This document shows positions 17,485 through 26,021 of a stretch of DNA of 37,356 nt, one piece after another (the first letter of the stretch is position 1; every line of letters starts with the position of its first letter). The notes under the pieces are model-generated. The model made no database searches. It saw nothing but the letters and a program-made list of their open reading frames with translations, and was not told the DNA's origin. Source of the DNA: Nitrospiria bacterium (GTDB taxonomy: Bacteria > Nitrospirota > UBA9217); contig CAKKRC010000065.1 of the NCBI GenBank assembly GCA_919902495.1, positions 1-37,356 on the forward strand, written 5' to 3'. The position numbers and the translations under genes are program-made.

Positions 17485-18261
17485 ATGAGCAACGTCGACT
17501 TTTCCACGGTGACCGAGGTCACCGGCTATAAGGTGACCTCCGAGCAGCTGCAGAGGATGTACACGCGGTACCGCTTCGCGGCGGAATACTGCGAAGGAAA
17601 GGACGTACTGGAAATTGCGTGCGGCACCGGCCAGGGACTGGGGTATCTTGCGAAAACGGCCCGGCGGGTCGTCGGCGGCGATTTCGACGAGACGATCGTC
17701 AGCAAGGCCCGCGACCATTATCAGGACAGGATAGCCGTCACGCGTATGGACGCACAGAACCTTCCGTTCACGGACGCAAGCTTTGATGCCGTCCTGTGCT
17801 TTGAGGCAATCTATTACTTCGATGATCCTGCACGGTTCATCAGCGAGGCGCGCCGCGTTCTGCGAAAGGACGGCATCCTGCTGATCTGCACCGCGAACAA
17901 GGACTGGTCGGGATTCAATCCCAGTCCGTTCAGCCACACCTATTTTTCCGCCCCCGAACTGCACGCGCTGCTCGTTCGGCAGGGATTTCGCACGGAGCTC
18001 TTTGCCGATTGCCCGGTCGGCGGCGACAGCCTGCCCGCCAGGGTCATTTCGCTCATCAAACAGTCCGCGGTCAAACTGCATCTGATGCCCAAGACCATGA
18101 AAGGCAAGGAACTCTTAAAGCGCCTGTTCATGGGAAAGCTCAGGCAGTTGCCGCCGGAAGTGGACGACGGCATGGGACCGTATCTGCGGCCCACACCGAT
18201 CACCCACGAGCTGCCTGTAGCACAATTCAAGGTGCTATTCGCCGTCGGACATGCCAACTAA
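17485..18261 (+). CDS. Class I SAM-dependent methyltransferase
   Basis: Motif I is VLEIACGTGQG at residues 41-51, followed by VVGGDFDETIV and RMDAQNLPFTDASFDAVLCF, a standard type 11 methyltransferase. The C-terminal part (HTYFSAPELHALLVRQGFRT) is the usual helix pair covering the active site. It lies 24 bases after the aminotransferase with AGGGAG ahead of its ATG and overlaps the CapD-like gene by 11 bases. It may N- or O-methylate the amino sugar made by its neighbours; this is an inference from position. Confidence 0.8.
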   Translation: MSNVDFSTVTEVTGYKVTSEQLQRMYTRYRFAAEYCEGKDVLEIACGTGQGLGYLAKTARRVVGGDFDETIVSKARDHYQDRIAVTRMDAQNLPFTDASFDAVLCFEAIYYFDDPARFISEARRVLRKDGILLICTANKDWSGFNPSPFSHTYFSAPELHALLVRQGFRTELFADCPVGGDSLPARVISLIKQSAVKLHLMPKTMKGKELLKRLFMGKLRQLPPEVDDGMGPYLRPTPITHELPVAQFKVLFAVGHAN

Positions 18262-20185
18262 TAATCCTCTACATTCGATCCTCGCCCGGTGCCCGTCCAG
18301 GCGATTCATTTTTTTCTTCACGATCGACACGATCGTCATAACCGCCTCGCTCTGCATATCGTTCCTTATCCGATTTGAATTTGTCCTTCCTGTCGAATAC
18401 TACGGCCTCATACTCCGTACATTGCCGTTGTTCCTGGTCTGTAAATTGTTTTTTCTCGCCTGGTTCAGGATCTACGGCATCACCTGGAAGTATGTCGGAC
18501 TGCAGGACATGTACAACATCGGCAAGGCGTTGTTCTTCGCGGAAGTTGTCCTCATGGTCTTCATCCTGAACATCTTCGGAGCGCATCCGATCAAGGCATT
18601 CCCGTATCTGCATGTGTTCGATGTCGGTTTTCCCCGCAGTATCTTCATGATCGACGGGCTCCTGTCACTGCTCTTTGTGCTGGGGGTGCGCGCGTCCAAG
18701 CGCATTTTTCTCGAGATCATACGGAGGCACGGCGTCATCAGGCAGGGGAGCAGAACGCTCATCATCGGGGCGGGCAATACCGGCGATATCCTGCTCCGCG
18801 ACATGGCCCGTCAGGAAAGCACCCGTTTCTATCCGGTCGGCCTGCTCGATGACAATGTCCTGAAAGCGGGGACCTATGTCAATGGCATAGAGGTCCTCGG
18901 CACGACCGAGATCCTTCGCGACATCATCGCCGATTATCGCATCGAGGCGTTGATCATTGCGATCCCGTCGCTTAACTATCACATCCTCCGCCGTATCTGC
19001 GACACTGCGCGGGAATCCGGGCTCACGAACATCAAGATCATCCCGCGGATCTATGACTTCCATAAACCCGAGATCCGGCTGAAGGACCTCGAGGACATCA
19101 GCATCGAGGACCTGATCGGACGGCAAACGGTAACGGTCGACTTTGAAGGGATCGAGTCGTTCCTGAAGGGAACAGTGATCCTTGTCACGGGCGCCGGCGG
19201 ATCCATCGGCTCCGAGATCGTGATGCAAGTGTGCGGATTTGATCCGGCGAAAGTTGTGCTCTTCGATTATGATGAGACCGCTCTTCACAACATGCGGCAA
19301 AAGATCCAACGGCGATTTCCGCTCCTGGCCGAGAACGCTGTCTGCACCGTCGGCGATGTCCGCGATGAGGTCCGCGTTCATGAAGTGTTCACCGCATATT
19401 CGCCCGGCATCGTCTTTCATGCCGCCGCGTACAAGCATGTACCCATGATGGAATTCAATCCCCGGGAAGCGGTCAAATCGAACATCTTCGGGACCTATCT
19501 GATGGCGAAGGCGTCCGTCGAGGCCGGTGTGCATAAATTTGTCATGATCTCCACGGACAAGGCGGTGATGCCGACCAGCATCATGGGCGCCACCAAGCGA
19601 ATGGCCGAGAACGTCTGCCGGGCATTCAACGGATCAGGCAGGACGGAGTTCATCGCCGTCCGGTTCGGGAACGTCCTGGGGAGCAGGGGAAGCGTACTTC
19701 CGCTCTTCCTGGAGCAATTGAAGCACGGCGGACCGCTCACTGTCACCCATAAGGACATGCGGCGTTACTTCATGACCATCCCGGAAGCGGTATCGCTCGT
19801 GCTCCAGGCCTCGATCATCGGCAGGGGCGGTGATGTCCTGGTCCTCGATATGGGCGTCCCCATCACCATCGTCAAGCTCGCGGAAGAGCTCATCAAGATG
19901 CACGGGCTGGAGCCCTACAAGGACATTGATATCCAGTTCACCGGGATGCGCCCCGGTGAAAAGCTCTTCGAAGAGCTCCTGACGGCAGAGGAAGGGACGA
20001 TCGCCACGAAATCGGAGAAGGTGTTCATCGCCCGTTCGAGCGAACGGTTCACCCTTGACGAGATCAATGCCATGCTCGCGGAGTTCCATCGCGCTGCCGA
20101 GAGCGGCGATGACGGACAGACGCCGGACGTCAAGACGCTGTTAAGACGCTACATCAAACACTACTGTGACGACGCTGCCCGCTGA
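18251..20185 (+). CDS. Membrane-bound nucleoside-diphosphate-sugar dehydratase/epimerase (CapD/WbpM/FlaA1-like)
   Basis: Four membrane helices occupy about residues 18-150. They are followed by a CoA-binding-like Rossmann segment (TLIIGAGNTGDILLRDMA, from 169) and a catalytic SDR domain starting at VTGAGGSIGSE (312-322). The active site carries ISTDKAV and PTSIMGATKR, with Thr435, Met445 and Lys449 where PglF and WbpM family 4,6-dehydratases have their Thr/Met/Lys set in place of the usual Ser-Tyr-Lys. The likely reaction is UDP-GlcNAc to UDP-4-keto-6-deoxy-GlcNAc, the substrate for aminotransferases like the one at 16339. Full length at 644 residues. It overlaps the upstream methyltransferase by 11 bases. 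Confidence 0.88.
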   Translation: MPTNNPLHSILARCPSRRFIFFFTIDTIVITASLCISFLIRFEFVLPVEYYGLILRTLPLFLVCKLFFLAWFRIYGITWKYVGLQDMYNIGKALFFAEVVLMVFILNIFGAHPIKAFPYLHVFDVGFPRSIFMIDGLLSLLFVLGVRASKRIFLEIIRRHGVIRQGSRTLIIGAGNTGDILLRDMARQESTRFYPVGLLDDNVLKAGTYVNGIEVLGTTEILRDIIADYRIEALIIAIPSLNYHILRRICDTARESGLTNIKIIPRIYDFHKPEIRLKDLEDISIEDLIGRQTVTVDFEGIESFLKGTVILVTGAGGSIGSEIVMQVCGFDPAKVVLFDYDETALHNMRQKIQRRFPLLAENAVCTVGDVRDEVRVHEVFTAYSPGIVFHAAAYKHVPMMEFNPREAVKSNIFGTYLMAKASVEAGVHKFVMISTDKAVMPTSIMGATKRMAENVCRAFNGSGRTEFIAVRFGNVLGSRGSVLPLFLEQLKHGGPLTVTHKDMRRYFMTIPEAVSLVLQASIIGRGGDVLVLDMGVPITIVKLAEELIKMHGLEPYKDIDIQFTGMRPGEKLFEELLTAEEGTIATKSEKVFIARSSERFTLDEINAMLAEFHRAAESGDDGQTPDVKTLLRRYIKHYCDDAAR

Positions 20186-20227
20186 TCGGACTGACGGCGT
20201 ATCATGGTTCACCTGGAGGCATTGCCT

Positions 20228-21202
20228 GTGAGCAGGATTCTCGTAACCGGCGGCGCGGGGTTCATCGGCAGCCATGTCATCGCTGCACTGGCCGGGCACA
20301 AGCATACCGTCCGCACCTATGACAACCTCTCCACGGGCCATCGTGATGCGGTCCTGTACGGGGACCTGCTCGTCGGCGACCTGGCGGACACCGCGCTCCT
20401 GGAATCGGTCATGCGGGACTTCCGGCCCGACGCGGTGATGCACTTCGCCGCCTGCATCGAGGTCGGGGAGTCCGTCCGGGACCCGCTGAAGTATTACCGG
20501 AACAACGCGGCGAACACGATCAATCTGCTCAGTGCCATGGAGCGCTATGCTGTTGAGAACATCATCTTTTCCTCGACCGCCGCTGTCTACGGGATCCCCG
20601 CAACCGTGCCCATCAGCGAGATCCAGCCGATCCGGCCGATCAATCCCTATGGCCAGGCGAAAGCAATGGTGGAAAAGGTCCTTGAAGATGCATCGGCGAC
20701 AGGACGGCTTCGGTACGTGTCCCTGCGGTATTTTAATGCAGCCGGCGCCGATCCAGGCGGAAAAATAGGCGAACGCCACGTCCCGGAGTCGCATCTGATA
20801 CCGCTTACGCTCAAGACCGCGAAAGGTGAACGGCAAAGCATCAACGTGTACGGGACCGACTATCCGACGCCCGACGGCACCTGCATCCGTGATTACATTC
20901 ACGTGACCGATCTCGCGGACGCCCATCTTCGCGCGCTTGACCATCTTTTGCAGAAGGGCGGCAGCAAGGCGCTCAATTGCGGCTATGGTCATGGGTATTC
21001 CGTCCGTGAGGTGATCGATGCCGCCCGGCGGGTAACCTCCATCGATATCCCGGTGGAGGCCGCGGACCGGCGTCCGGGAGATCCTCCAGCCCTTATCGCG
21101 GACAGTACGGCATTACGGCAAACCCTCGGATGGACTCCACGTCACGACGATCTTGACTACATCGTCCGCACGGCATGGGAATGGGAGCGGAAGCAACACT
21201 AG
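20228..21202 (+). CDS. galE: UDP-glucose 4-epimerase (GalE)
   Basis: NAD-binding TGGAGFIGSH lies at residues 7-16. The catalytic residues are Ser116 in SSTAAVYG and Tyr141/Lys145 in YGQAK. AAGADPGGKIGE, DGTCIRDYIHV and NCGYGHGYSVREV are close to the classic GalE sequence. It interconverts UDP-glucose and UDP-galactose (or the N-acetyl forms) in the cytoplasm. The frame is open from 20204, but a GTG at 20228 with TGGAGG 8 bases upstream puts the start immediately before the Rossmann motif, as in known GalE. Length 324 is typical. It supplies the polysaccharide locus with galactose-type donors. Confidence 0.92.
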   Translation: MSRILVTGGAGFIGSHVIAALAGHKHTVRTYDNLSTGHRDAVLYGDLLVGDLADTALLESVMRDFRPDAVMHFAACIEVGESVRDPLKYYRNNAANTINLLSAMERYAVENIIFSSTAAVYGIPATVPISEIQPIRPINPYGQAKAMVEKVLEDASATGRLRYVSLRYFNAAGADPGGKIGERHVPESHLIPLTLKTAKGERQSINVYGTDYPTPDGTCIRDYIHVTDLADAHLRALDHLLQKGGSKALNCGYGHGYSVREVIDAARRVTSIDIPVEAADRRPGDPPALIADSTALRQTLGWTPRHDDLDYIVRTAWEWERKQH

Positions 21203-21229
21203 CTATTCTCTGAATTGAGAGGAACTACT

Positions 21230-22690
21230 ATGTACGCAGTCATCATGGCAGGGGGGTCAGGCACGAGGTTCTGGCCGCTGTCGCGCGAAAAGATGCCCAA
21301 ACAGCTCCTGAAGATCGGGAGCGATGACACGATGATCCAGCTCACGGTCGATCGTGTGCTTCCATTGATCAAACGGGAGCACGTCTTTATCGTGACCAAT
21401 CAGGGGATCGCCGTCGATATCGAAACGCAGCTCACCCAGCGCTTCGGCGGTTCCTGGGACCGGAATCTGATCCTCGAGCCGGAAGCGAAGAACACTGCCC
21501 CGGCACTCGGGCTTTCCGCCATCCACGTGAACCGGATCGATCCGGAAGGCATCATGGTGGTCCTTTCCGCTGACCATGTGATCAGGAACGTCGATGCCTT
21601 CCTGGCCTGTATCAGGACCGCGGAGCAGGCGGCCCGCCAGGATTACCTGGTGACCCTCGGCATCAAGCCGAGCCGGCCGGAAACCGGCTATGGGTATATC
21701 AAGGCAGGCGAACCATGCCGTGAAGCGGGTCTTGCGGGGGTTTCACGGGTGGAACGATTCGCTGAAAAACCGGACCTGAAGACCGCGCAGGGATACCTGA
21801 ACAGCGGTCACTATTACTGGAACAGCGGCATGTTCGTCTGGAAGGTGCGCACCTTTCTTGAGGAGATCGAACGTCACCTGCCTTTGCTCCACCAGGGGCT
21901 CATGGATGTCCAGAAGAGCATCGGCAGCGGCAGAGAAGCCGCCACGGTCCGCGACCTGTTCTCCCGGCTGGACCCCGTTTCCATAGATTACGGGATCATG
22001 GAGAAGACAGACCGGGCCGCGATCGTGCCGGCAGACATCGGCTGGTCCGATGTGGGCAGTTGGACCGCCCTGGAGGAAGTAACGGAAAAGGACGCTTCCG
22101 GCAACATCATCTCGGGCAATGTCATCGATGTCGACAGTATCGATTCGGTGGTCTATGCGGAAAAACGCCTCGTGGCCACCATCGGACTGAAGAATACCAT
22201 CGTTGTCGACACTCCCGATGCAACGCTGGTCTGCAGCAGGGAGCGGGCCCAGGATGTGAAGAAGGTCGTTGAGGAGCTGAAAAAACGCAGGTCAGAAGAG
22301 CATCTGACCCACCGCACCGTTCACCGCCCCTGGGGCACCTATACGATACTGGAAGAAGGGGAGCGTTTCAAAATAAAACGCATCGTCGTTCATGCCGGCG
22401 CAAAGCTCTCCCACCAGAGCCACCATCACCGCAGCGAACATTGGGTCGTAGTCTCGGGAACAGCGCGGGTGACGAACGGCGACAAGGTCTATGACGTCCA
22501 TACGAACGAAAGCACCTACATTCCCATTTCCGCGAAGCATCGTCTTGAGAATCCCGGCAGGGTCCCGCTGCAGATCATCGAGGTCCAGAGCGGCGAATAT
22601 CTCGGGGAGGACGATATCGTCCGATTCGATGATGATTACATGAGGCATGAACAGACCGGCAGATCGCCTTTACCAGACCTTCCGAAATGA
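21230..22690 (+). CDS. manC: Bifunctional mannose-1-phosphate guanylyltransferase / mannose-6-phosphate isomerase
   Basis: The N-terminal domain begins MYAVIMAGGSGTRFWPLSRE followed by KMPKQLL, the nucleotidyltransferase signature. GYGYIKAG, FAEKPD and YYWNSGMFVW are typical of the guanylyltransferase half. From about residue 366 a type II isomerase cupin domain follows, with HRPWGTYTIL, HHHRSEHWVVVSGTA and ENPGRVPLQIIEVQSGEYL. Together they turn mannose 1-phosphate into GDP-mannose and fructose 6-phosphate into mannose 6-phosphate. GAGAGGA precedes the ATG at 21230. The stop overlaps the start of the phosphomannomutase as ATGA, so the two are translationally coupled. The product feeds GDP-mannose users such as the Gmd-like protein at 2452. 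Confidence 0.93.
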   Translation: MYAVIMAGGSGTRFWPLSREKMPKQLLKIGSDDTMIQLTVDRVLPLIKREHVFIVTNQGIAVDIETQLTQRFGGSWDRNLILEPEAKNTAPALGLSAIHVNRIDPEGIMVVLSADHVIRNVDAFLACIRTAEQAARQDYLVTLGIKPSRPETGYGYIKAGEPCREAGLAGVSRVERFAEKPDLKTAQGYLNSGHYYWNSGMFVWKVRTFLEEIERHLPLLHQGLMDVQKSIGSGREAATVRDLFSRLDPVSIDYGIMEKTDRAAIVPADIGWSDVGSWTALEEVTEKDASGNIISGNVIDVDSIDSVVYAEKRLVATIGLKNTIVVDTPDATLVCSRERAQDVKKVVEELKKRRSEEHLTHRTVHRPWGTYTILEEGERFKIKRIVVHAGAKLSHQSHHHRSEHWVVVSGTARVTNGDKVYDVHTNESTYIPISAKHRLENPGRVPLQIIEVQSGEYLGEDDIVRFDDDYMRHEQTGRSPLPDLPK

Positions 22691-24120
22691 CAACAACGTT
22701 CAATCCCGAGATCTTCCGGGAATACGACATACGGGGCATTGCCGACCGGGACCTGACGGACCCGGTCATCGAACGGCTCGGAAGGGCATTTGCACGGTAT
22801 CTGCAGCCTGCTGGGATCAATACAGTCACCGTCGGGTACGATGCCCGCCTGAGCTCGCCACGCCTCCGGGACGCCCTCACCAGCGGACTGACCGCTGCGG
22901 GGATAGACGTCATTGACGTCGGTCTCTGTCCCACACCCGCCCTCTACTTTTCCCTCTATCATCTGAAGCCGCGTGGCGGCATCATGATCACCGGCAGCCA
23001 CAATCCCGCAGAATTCAACGGATTCAAGCTTTGTGTCGGCAAGGACACGATCTACGGCGAGGAGATACAGAAGCTGCGGCGGATCATGGAGGACCTCCAG
23101 ACAGCAGACGGCAGACAGCAGACAGCAGGCAGATCAGGGAAGATATCACAGCACCCGATCGTTCCCCACTATGCCGAACATCTTAAGGGACTCTTTCGAG
23201 AATACCGCGATGTGCCGATCAAGGTCGTGCTTGACAGCGGGAACGGAACAGCCGGCCTTGCAGCTCCCGGGATCATCCGCTCCATGGGATGCGACGTGAC
23301 AGAACTGTATTCGGAGCCTGACGGACGTTTTCCCAATCATCATCCCGATCCGACCATCCCGATGAACCTCGAGACCCTCATCAGCACAGTAAAGAGAGAG
23401 AGCGCCGACTTCGGTGTCGCTTTCGATGGTGATTCCGATCGCATCGGGATCGTAGATGAGCAGGGGACCGTTCTCTGGGGCGACCAGCTCATGGTCCTGT
23501 TCTCCCGGGACATCCTGGCCGACAGGCCGGGCGCGATGTTCGTGTCCGAAGTAAAGTGTTCCCAGACCATGTACGATGACATACGCAAACACGGCGGCTC
23601 GGCCATCATGTGGAAGACCGGCCATTCGCTGATCAAGGCAAAGATGAAGGAAACCGGCGCTGCGCTTGCAGGGGAAATGAGCGGCCATATCTTCTTCGCG
23701 GACCGGTATTTTGGCTTTGATGACGCGATCTATGCGGCATGCCGTGTCGTGGAACTGCTCAAAAAGACCCGTTCCGAGAAGAGATCCAGGATACCTCTCA
23801 GCTCCCTGCTCGCCGATCTTCCCAAGACCTTCAATACTCCCGAGATACGCTTCGACTGCCCCGACGCGCTCAAGTTCAAGGTCGTCGAACAGGTCCAGCA
23901 GATCTACGCAGCTCCCGGTACGGTTTCCCTTCCGATCAGGGAAGTAATAACGGTCGACGGGATCCGGGCTGTCTTTGAGAAGGGCTGGGGCCTTATCCGG
24001 GCGTCCAATACCCAGCCGGTTCTCGTTATGAGATTTGAAGCTGTTGACCGGGCATCGCTCCAGGCGATCAGGGCCCTCATGGAAGAACAGGTCCGAAAGG
24101 TCATCGCCGACCTGAGTTGA
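22687..24120 (+). CDS. manB: Phosphomannomutase/phosphoglucomutase (AlgC/ManB-type)
   Basis: The active-site serine is Ser104 in TGSHNPAEFNGFKL. The metal loop is FDGDSDRIG, and the sugar-binding GEMSGHIFF and the C-terminal phosphate loop RASNTQPVLVMRFE are all present, so the enzyme is complete (477 residues). It interconverts mannose 6-phosphate and mannose 1-phosphate, and possibly glucose phosphates, to feed ManC. Unusually, residues 138-148 come from five tandem copies of a 7-base unit lying between domains 1 and 2, a loop where family members vary. The total of 35 bases is not a multiple of three, so a change of one copy would break the frame. The gene is the last of the polysaccharide operon. 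Confidence 0.9.
   Translation: MTTTFNPEIFREYDIRGIADRDLTDPVIERLGRAFARYLQPAGINTVTVGYDARLSSPRLRDALTSGLTAAGIDVIDVGLCPTPALYFSLYHLKPRGGIMITGSHNPAEFNGFKLCVGKDTIYGEEIQKLRRIMEDLQTADGRQQTAGRSGKISQHPIVPHYAEHLKGLFREYRDVPIKVVLDSGNGTAGLAAPGIIRSMGCDVTELYSEPDGRFPNHHPDPTIPMNLETLISTVKRESADFGVAFDGDSDRIGIVDEQGTVLWGDQLMVLFSRDILADRPGAMFVSEVKCSQTMYDDIRKHGGSAIMWKTGHSLIKAKMKETGAALAGEMSGHIFFADRYFGFDDAIYAACRVVELLKKTRSEKRSRIPLSSLLADLPKTFNTPEIRFDCPDALKFKVVEQVQQIYAAPGTVSLPIREVITVDGIRAVFEKGWGLIRASNTQPVLVMRFEAVDRASLQAIRALMEEQVRKVIADLS
23098..23132 (+). repeat. Tandem repeat of CAGACAG, five copies, inside the phosphomannomutase gene
   Basis: The units read CAGACAG, CAGACGG, CAGACAG, CAGACAG and CAGGCAG with no gaps. They encode a Gln/Thr/Ala/Gly/Arg-rich loop between the first two domains. 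A heptamer repeat in a coding frame changes frame with each copy gained or lost, unlike a 3- or 6-base repeat. Confidence 0.85.
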
Positions 24121-24177
24121 CCTCATCTCCTTTTCCGCATTTCACCTGACAGAGTTCAATTCGCGCAGCAAATCATA

Positions 24178-24207
24178 TGTCAACCTATGCTTTGTTTCCG
24201 GTTGACA
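24178..24207 (+). promoter_or_regulatory. Candidate BirA (biotin repressor) operator
   Basis: TGTCAACC (24178-24185) and GGTTGACA (24200-24207) are perfect inverted repeats with a 14-base spacer. The described BirA operator in proteobacteria is TTGTAAACC, 14-15 bases, GGTTTACAA. Allowing the flanking base on each side, the left arm agrees at 7 of 9 positions and the right at 8 of 9. The site lies 31 bases before the bioB start and its right arm includes the -35 box of the candidate promoter, where a repressor would block transcription when biotin is plentiful. Confidence 0.7.
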
Positions 24208-24230
24208 ATCAAGGCCTCTTCAGGTACAAC
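24202..24230 (+). promoter_or_regulatory. Candidate sigma-70 promoter of the biotin operon
   Basis: A perfect TTGACA -35 box (24202-24207) is followed after 17 bases by TACAAC (24225-24230), which matches the -10 consensus at four of six positions. The predicted transcript start falls about 24236-24238, directly at the bioB ATG, which would give a leaderless or nearly leaderless message. No ribosome site is visible before bioB, in keeping with this. Confidence 0.5.
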
Positions 24231-24238
24231 AGTATCTT

Positions 24239-25231
24239 ATGAGCGCATCGCTACGCAAAACGATCGATTCAACGACAGACAAGATACTCAGCGGCGGAAG
24301 AATAGATCTTGCGGAGGCTCTTGCCCTTTCGCGGGCCGCCGGGACCGACCTGACCGATCTTATCGCTTCCTCCTGCCGTATAAAGGAATACTACCGTGGC
24401 TCCTCTGTGGACATCTGTTCCATCGTCAACGCGAAATCCGGCGCCTGCGGCGAGGACTGCCGCTTCTGCGCTCAATCGTCCCATTATTCCACCGATGCGC
24501 CGGTCTATCCGCTGATCGATGTGGACCGGATGGAAGAGGCTGCCCGGGAGGCAAAAAAGAACGGCGCCCGCCGGTTCTGCATCGTGACCAGCGGACGCGG
24601 CATCGATGACGACACGGACCTCCGGAGCATCGCCCGGGGCGTTGAGCGGGTCAATGCCGCGGGCCTCTCGCCCTGCGCCACCCTGGGAACGCTCACCCAT
24701 GACCAGCTCCGGTATCTCAAGGATGCAGGGCTTCATCGCTATCACCACAACATCGAGACGTCCCGTGAGTTCTTCCCGAATATCTGCACGACCCATACTT
24801 TCGATGAGCGAACGGACCTTCTGCATCATGCCCATTCAATAGGCCTCTCTGCCTGCAGCGGCGGGATCCTGGGAATGGGTGAGACCATGCGTGACCGTGT
24901 AAGCATGGCATTTTCGCTCAAGGAACTCGGTGTCGAGTCGGTCCCCATTAACTTTCTGATGCCCATCGCGGGAACACCGATGGACAGGGTAACGCCAATT
25001 GTTCCGCTCGAAGCGCTCCATGCCATCGCGCTGTTCCGGATGATCCTTCCGGACCGGGAGATCCGTGTCTGCGGCGGGAGGGGAACAGCCCTGGCGGACC
25101 ACCATCCCCGGATCTTTCAGGCGGGAGCCGATGGGTTCATGATCGGGAACTATCTTACCAGGACCGGGCTCGATCCGGAAAGCGACCTTCGGATGCTCAC
25201 TGATCTCGGTCTTTCCATTCGTCCGGCATGA
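24239..25231 (+). CDS. bioB: Biotin synthase
   Basis: A radical-SAM enzyme that inserts sulfur into dethiobiotin, the last step of biotin synthesis. The [4Fe-4S] motif is GACGEDCRFCAQS, with Cys70, Cys74 and Cys77, preceded by CSIVNAKSG as in known BioB. Further cysteines in FCIVTSGRG, SPCATLGTL and SACSGGILGMGET match the ligands of the second, sacrificial [2Fe-2S] cluster. Length 330 is standard. It is the first gene of a five-gene operon under a BirA-like operator. The next gene starts in an ATGA overlap with its stop. No Shine-Dalgarno site precedes the ATG. Confidence 0.95.
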   Translation: MSASLRKTIDSTTDKILSGGRIDLAEALALSRAAGTDLTDLIASSCRIKEYYRGSSVDICSIVNAKSGACGEDCRFCAQSSHYSTDAPVYPLIDVDRMEEAAREAKKNGARRFCIVTSGRGIDDDTDLRSIARGVERVNAAGLSPCATLGTLTHDQLRYLKDAGLHRYHHNIETSREFFPNICTTHTFDERTDLLHHAHSIGLSACSGGILGMGETMRDRVSMAFSLKELGVESVPINFLMPIAGTPMDRVTPIVPLEALHAIALFRMILPDREIRVCGGRGTALADHHPRIFQAGADGFMIGNYLTRTGLDPESDLRMLTDLGLSIRPA

Positions 25232-26016
25232 CCACTCCATTGCTCTACAGCATCCGCATGCGGGCATCTGCCGCATCGCATCATATTTCCGGCGCAGAAC
25301 GTCTTTCAGTTCTGGAGCGGGTCAGCGGTATCGTCCAGGAGCTCATGACCCGGGCTCTTTCGCGCGGTGCAGTGCCTGACCAGATCGTTGTCACGGTCGA
25401 AGCGCTGAAGGACGCACCTCTTCGCGAGGTCCGGTCCTTGGACCTCACTGCGTCGGCCGCATCGGGCGTCGCTGACTGCAGACAGGCGGCGCGAACCATG
25501 CTGCTGAGCGTCGGCATATCGCCTCTTGCCATCGAATCGGCGTTCCAGCATCTCGATGACGGCCCGGCGTTCTCCGGCGGGAACATGCGGGGCGCCATGA
25601 TCATGGACGCGGCCTCGGGAGCTCGGCTCGAGCCCGATCAGGAACGGGGCGTGCGGGTGTCGCGGTTCGACTGGAGCGACGCCGCCTCCGACGATATCGA
25701 CCGGTCGCTCGCGACCATCGGCCTCACGCATTTTCGTACGAAGGAAGCCCTTGCACTGGCAACCAAGGTCGCTCACGCGCCCGGCATCCTGGCAGAGCTC
25801 TGCTGGTCCGACGACAGCACCTATACTGCAGGGTATATCGCATCACGCGCCGCAGGGTATTGCCGTTATCCTTTTATGAAAGAGATGGGGATCGACCGGG
25901 GAGGCAGGGTGTTCTTTGTCAAACGCGATCTGTTCGACAAGGACCCTTTCCTGAACTTTCTCCAGTACGAGCCCGTTCTCATAACCTCCGTAGGCAGCTG
26001 CAGCTCATCCAGGTAA
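25228..26016 (+). CDS. bioW: 6-carboxyhexanoate-CoA ligase (pimeloyl-CoA synthetase)
   Basis: The N-terminus YSIRMRASAASHHISGAERL is the hallmark of BioW, which joins free pimelate to CoA using ATP to start the biotin pathway. Other conserved-looking segments are FSGGNMRGAMIMDAASGARL, GVRVSRFDWSD and YTAGYIASRAAGYCRYP. The length of 262 residues is normal. The start overlaps the bioB stop as ATGA. Its presence means this organism can enter the pathway from free pimelate and not only through BioC/BioH, which agrees with no bioC in the operon. How pimelate is made is not visible here. Confidence 0.92.
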   Translation: MTTPLLYSIRMRASAASHHISGAERLSVLERVSGIVQELMTRALSRGAVPDQIVVTVEALKDAPLREVRSLDLTASAASGVADCRQAARTMLLSVGISPLAIESAFQHLDDGPAFSGGNMRGAMIMDAASGARLEPDQERGVRVSRFDWSDAASDDIDRSLATIGLTHFRTKEALALATKVAHAPGILAELCWSDDSTYTAGYIASRAAGYCRYPFMKEMGIDRGGRVFFVKRDLFDKDPFLNFLQYEPVLITSVGSCSSSR

Positions 26017-26021
26017 CGGCT

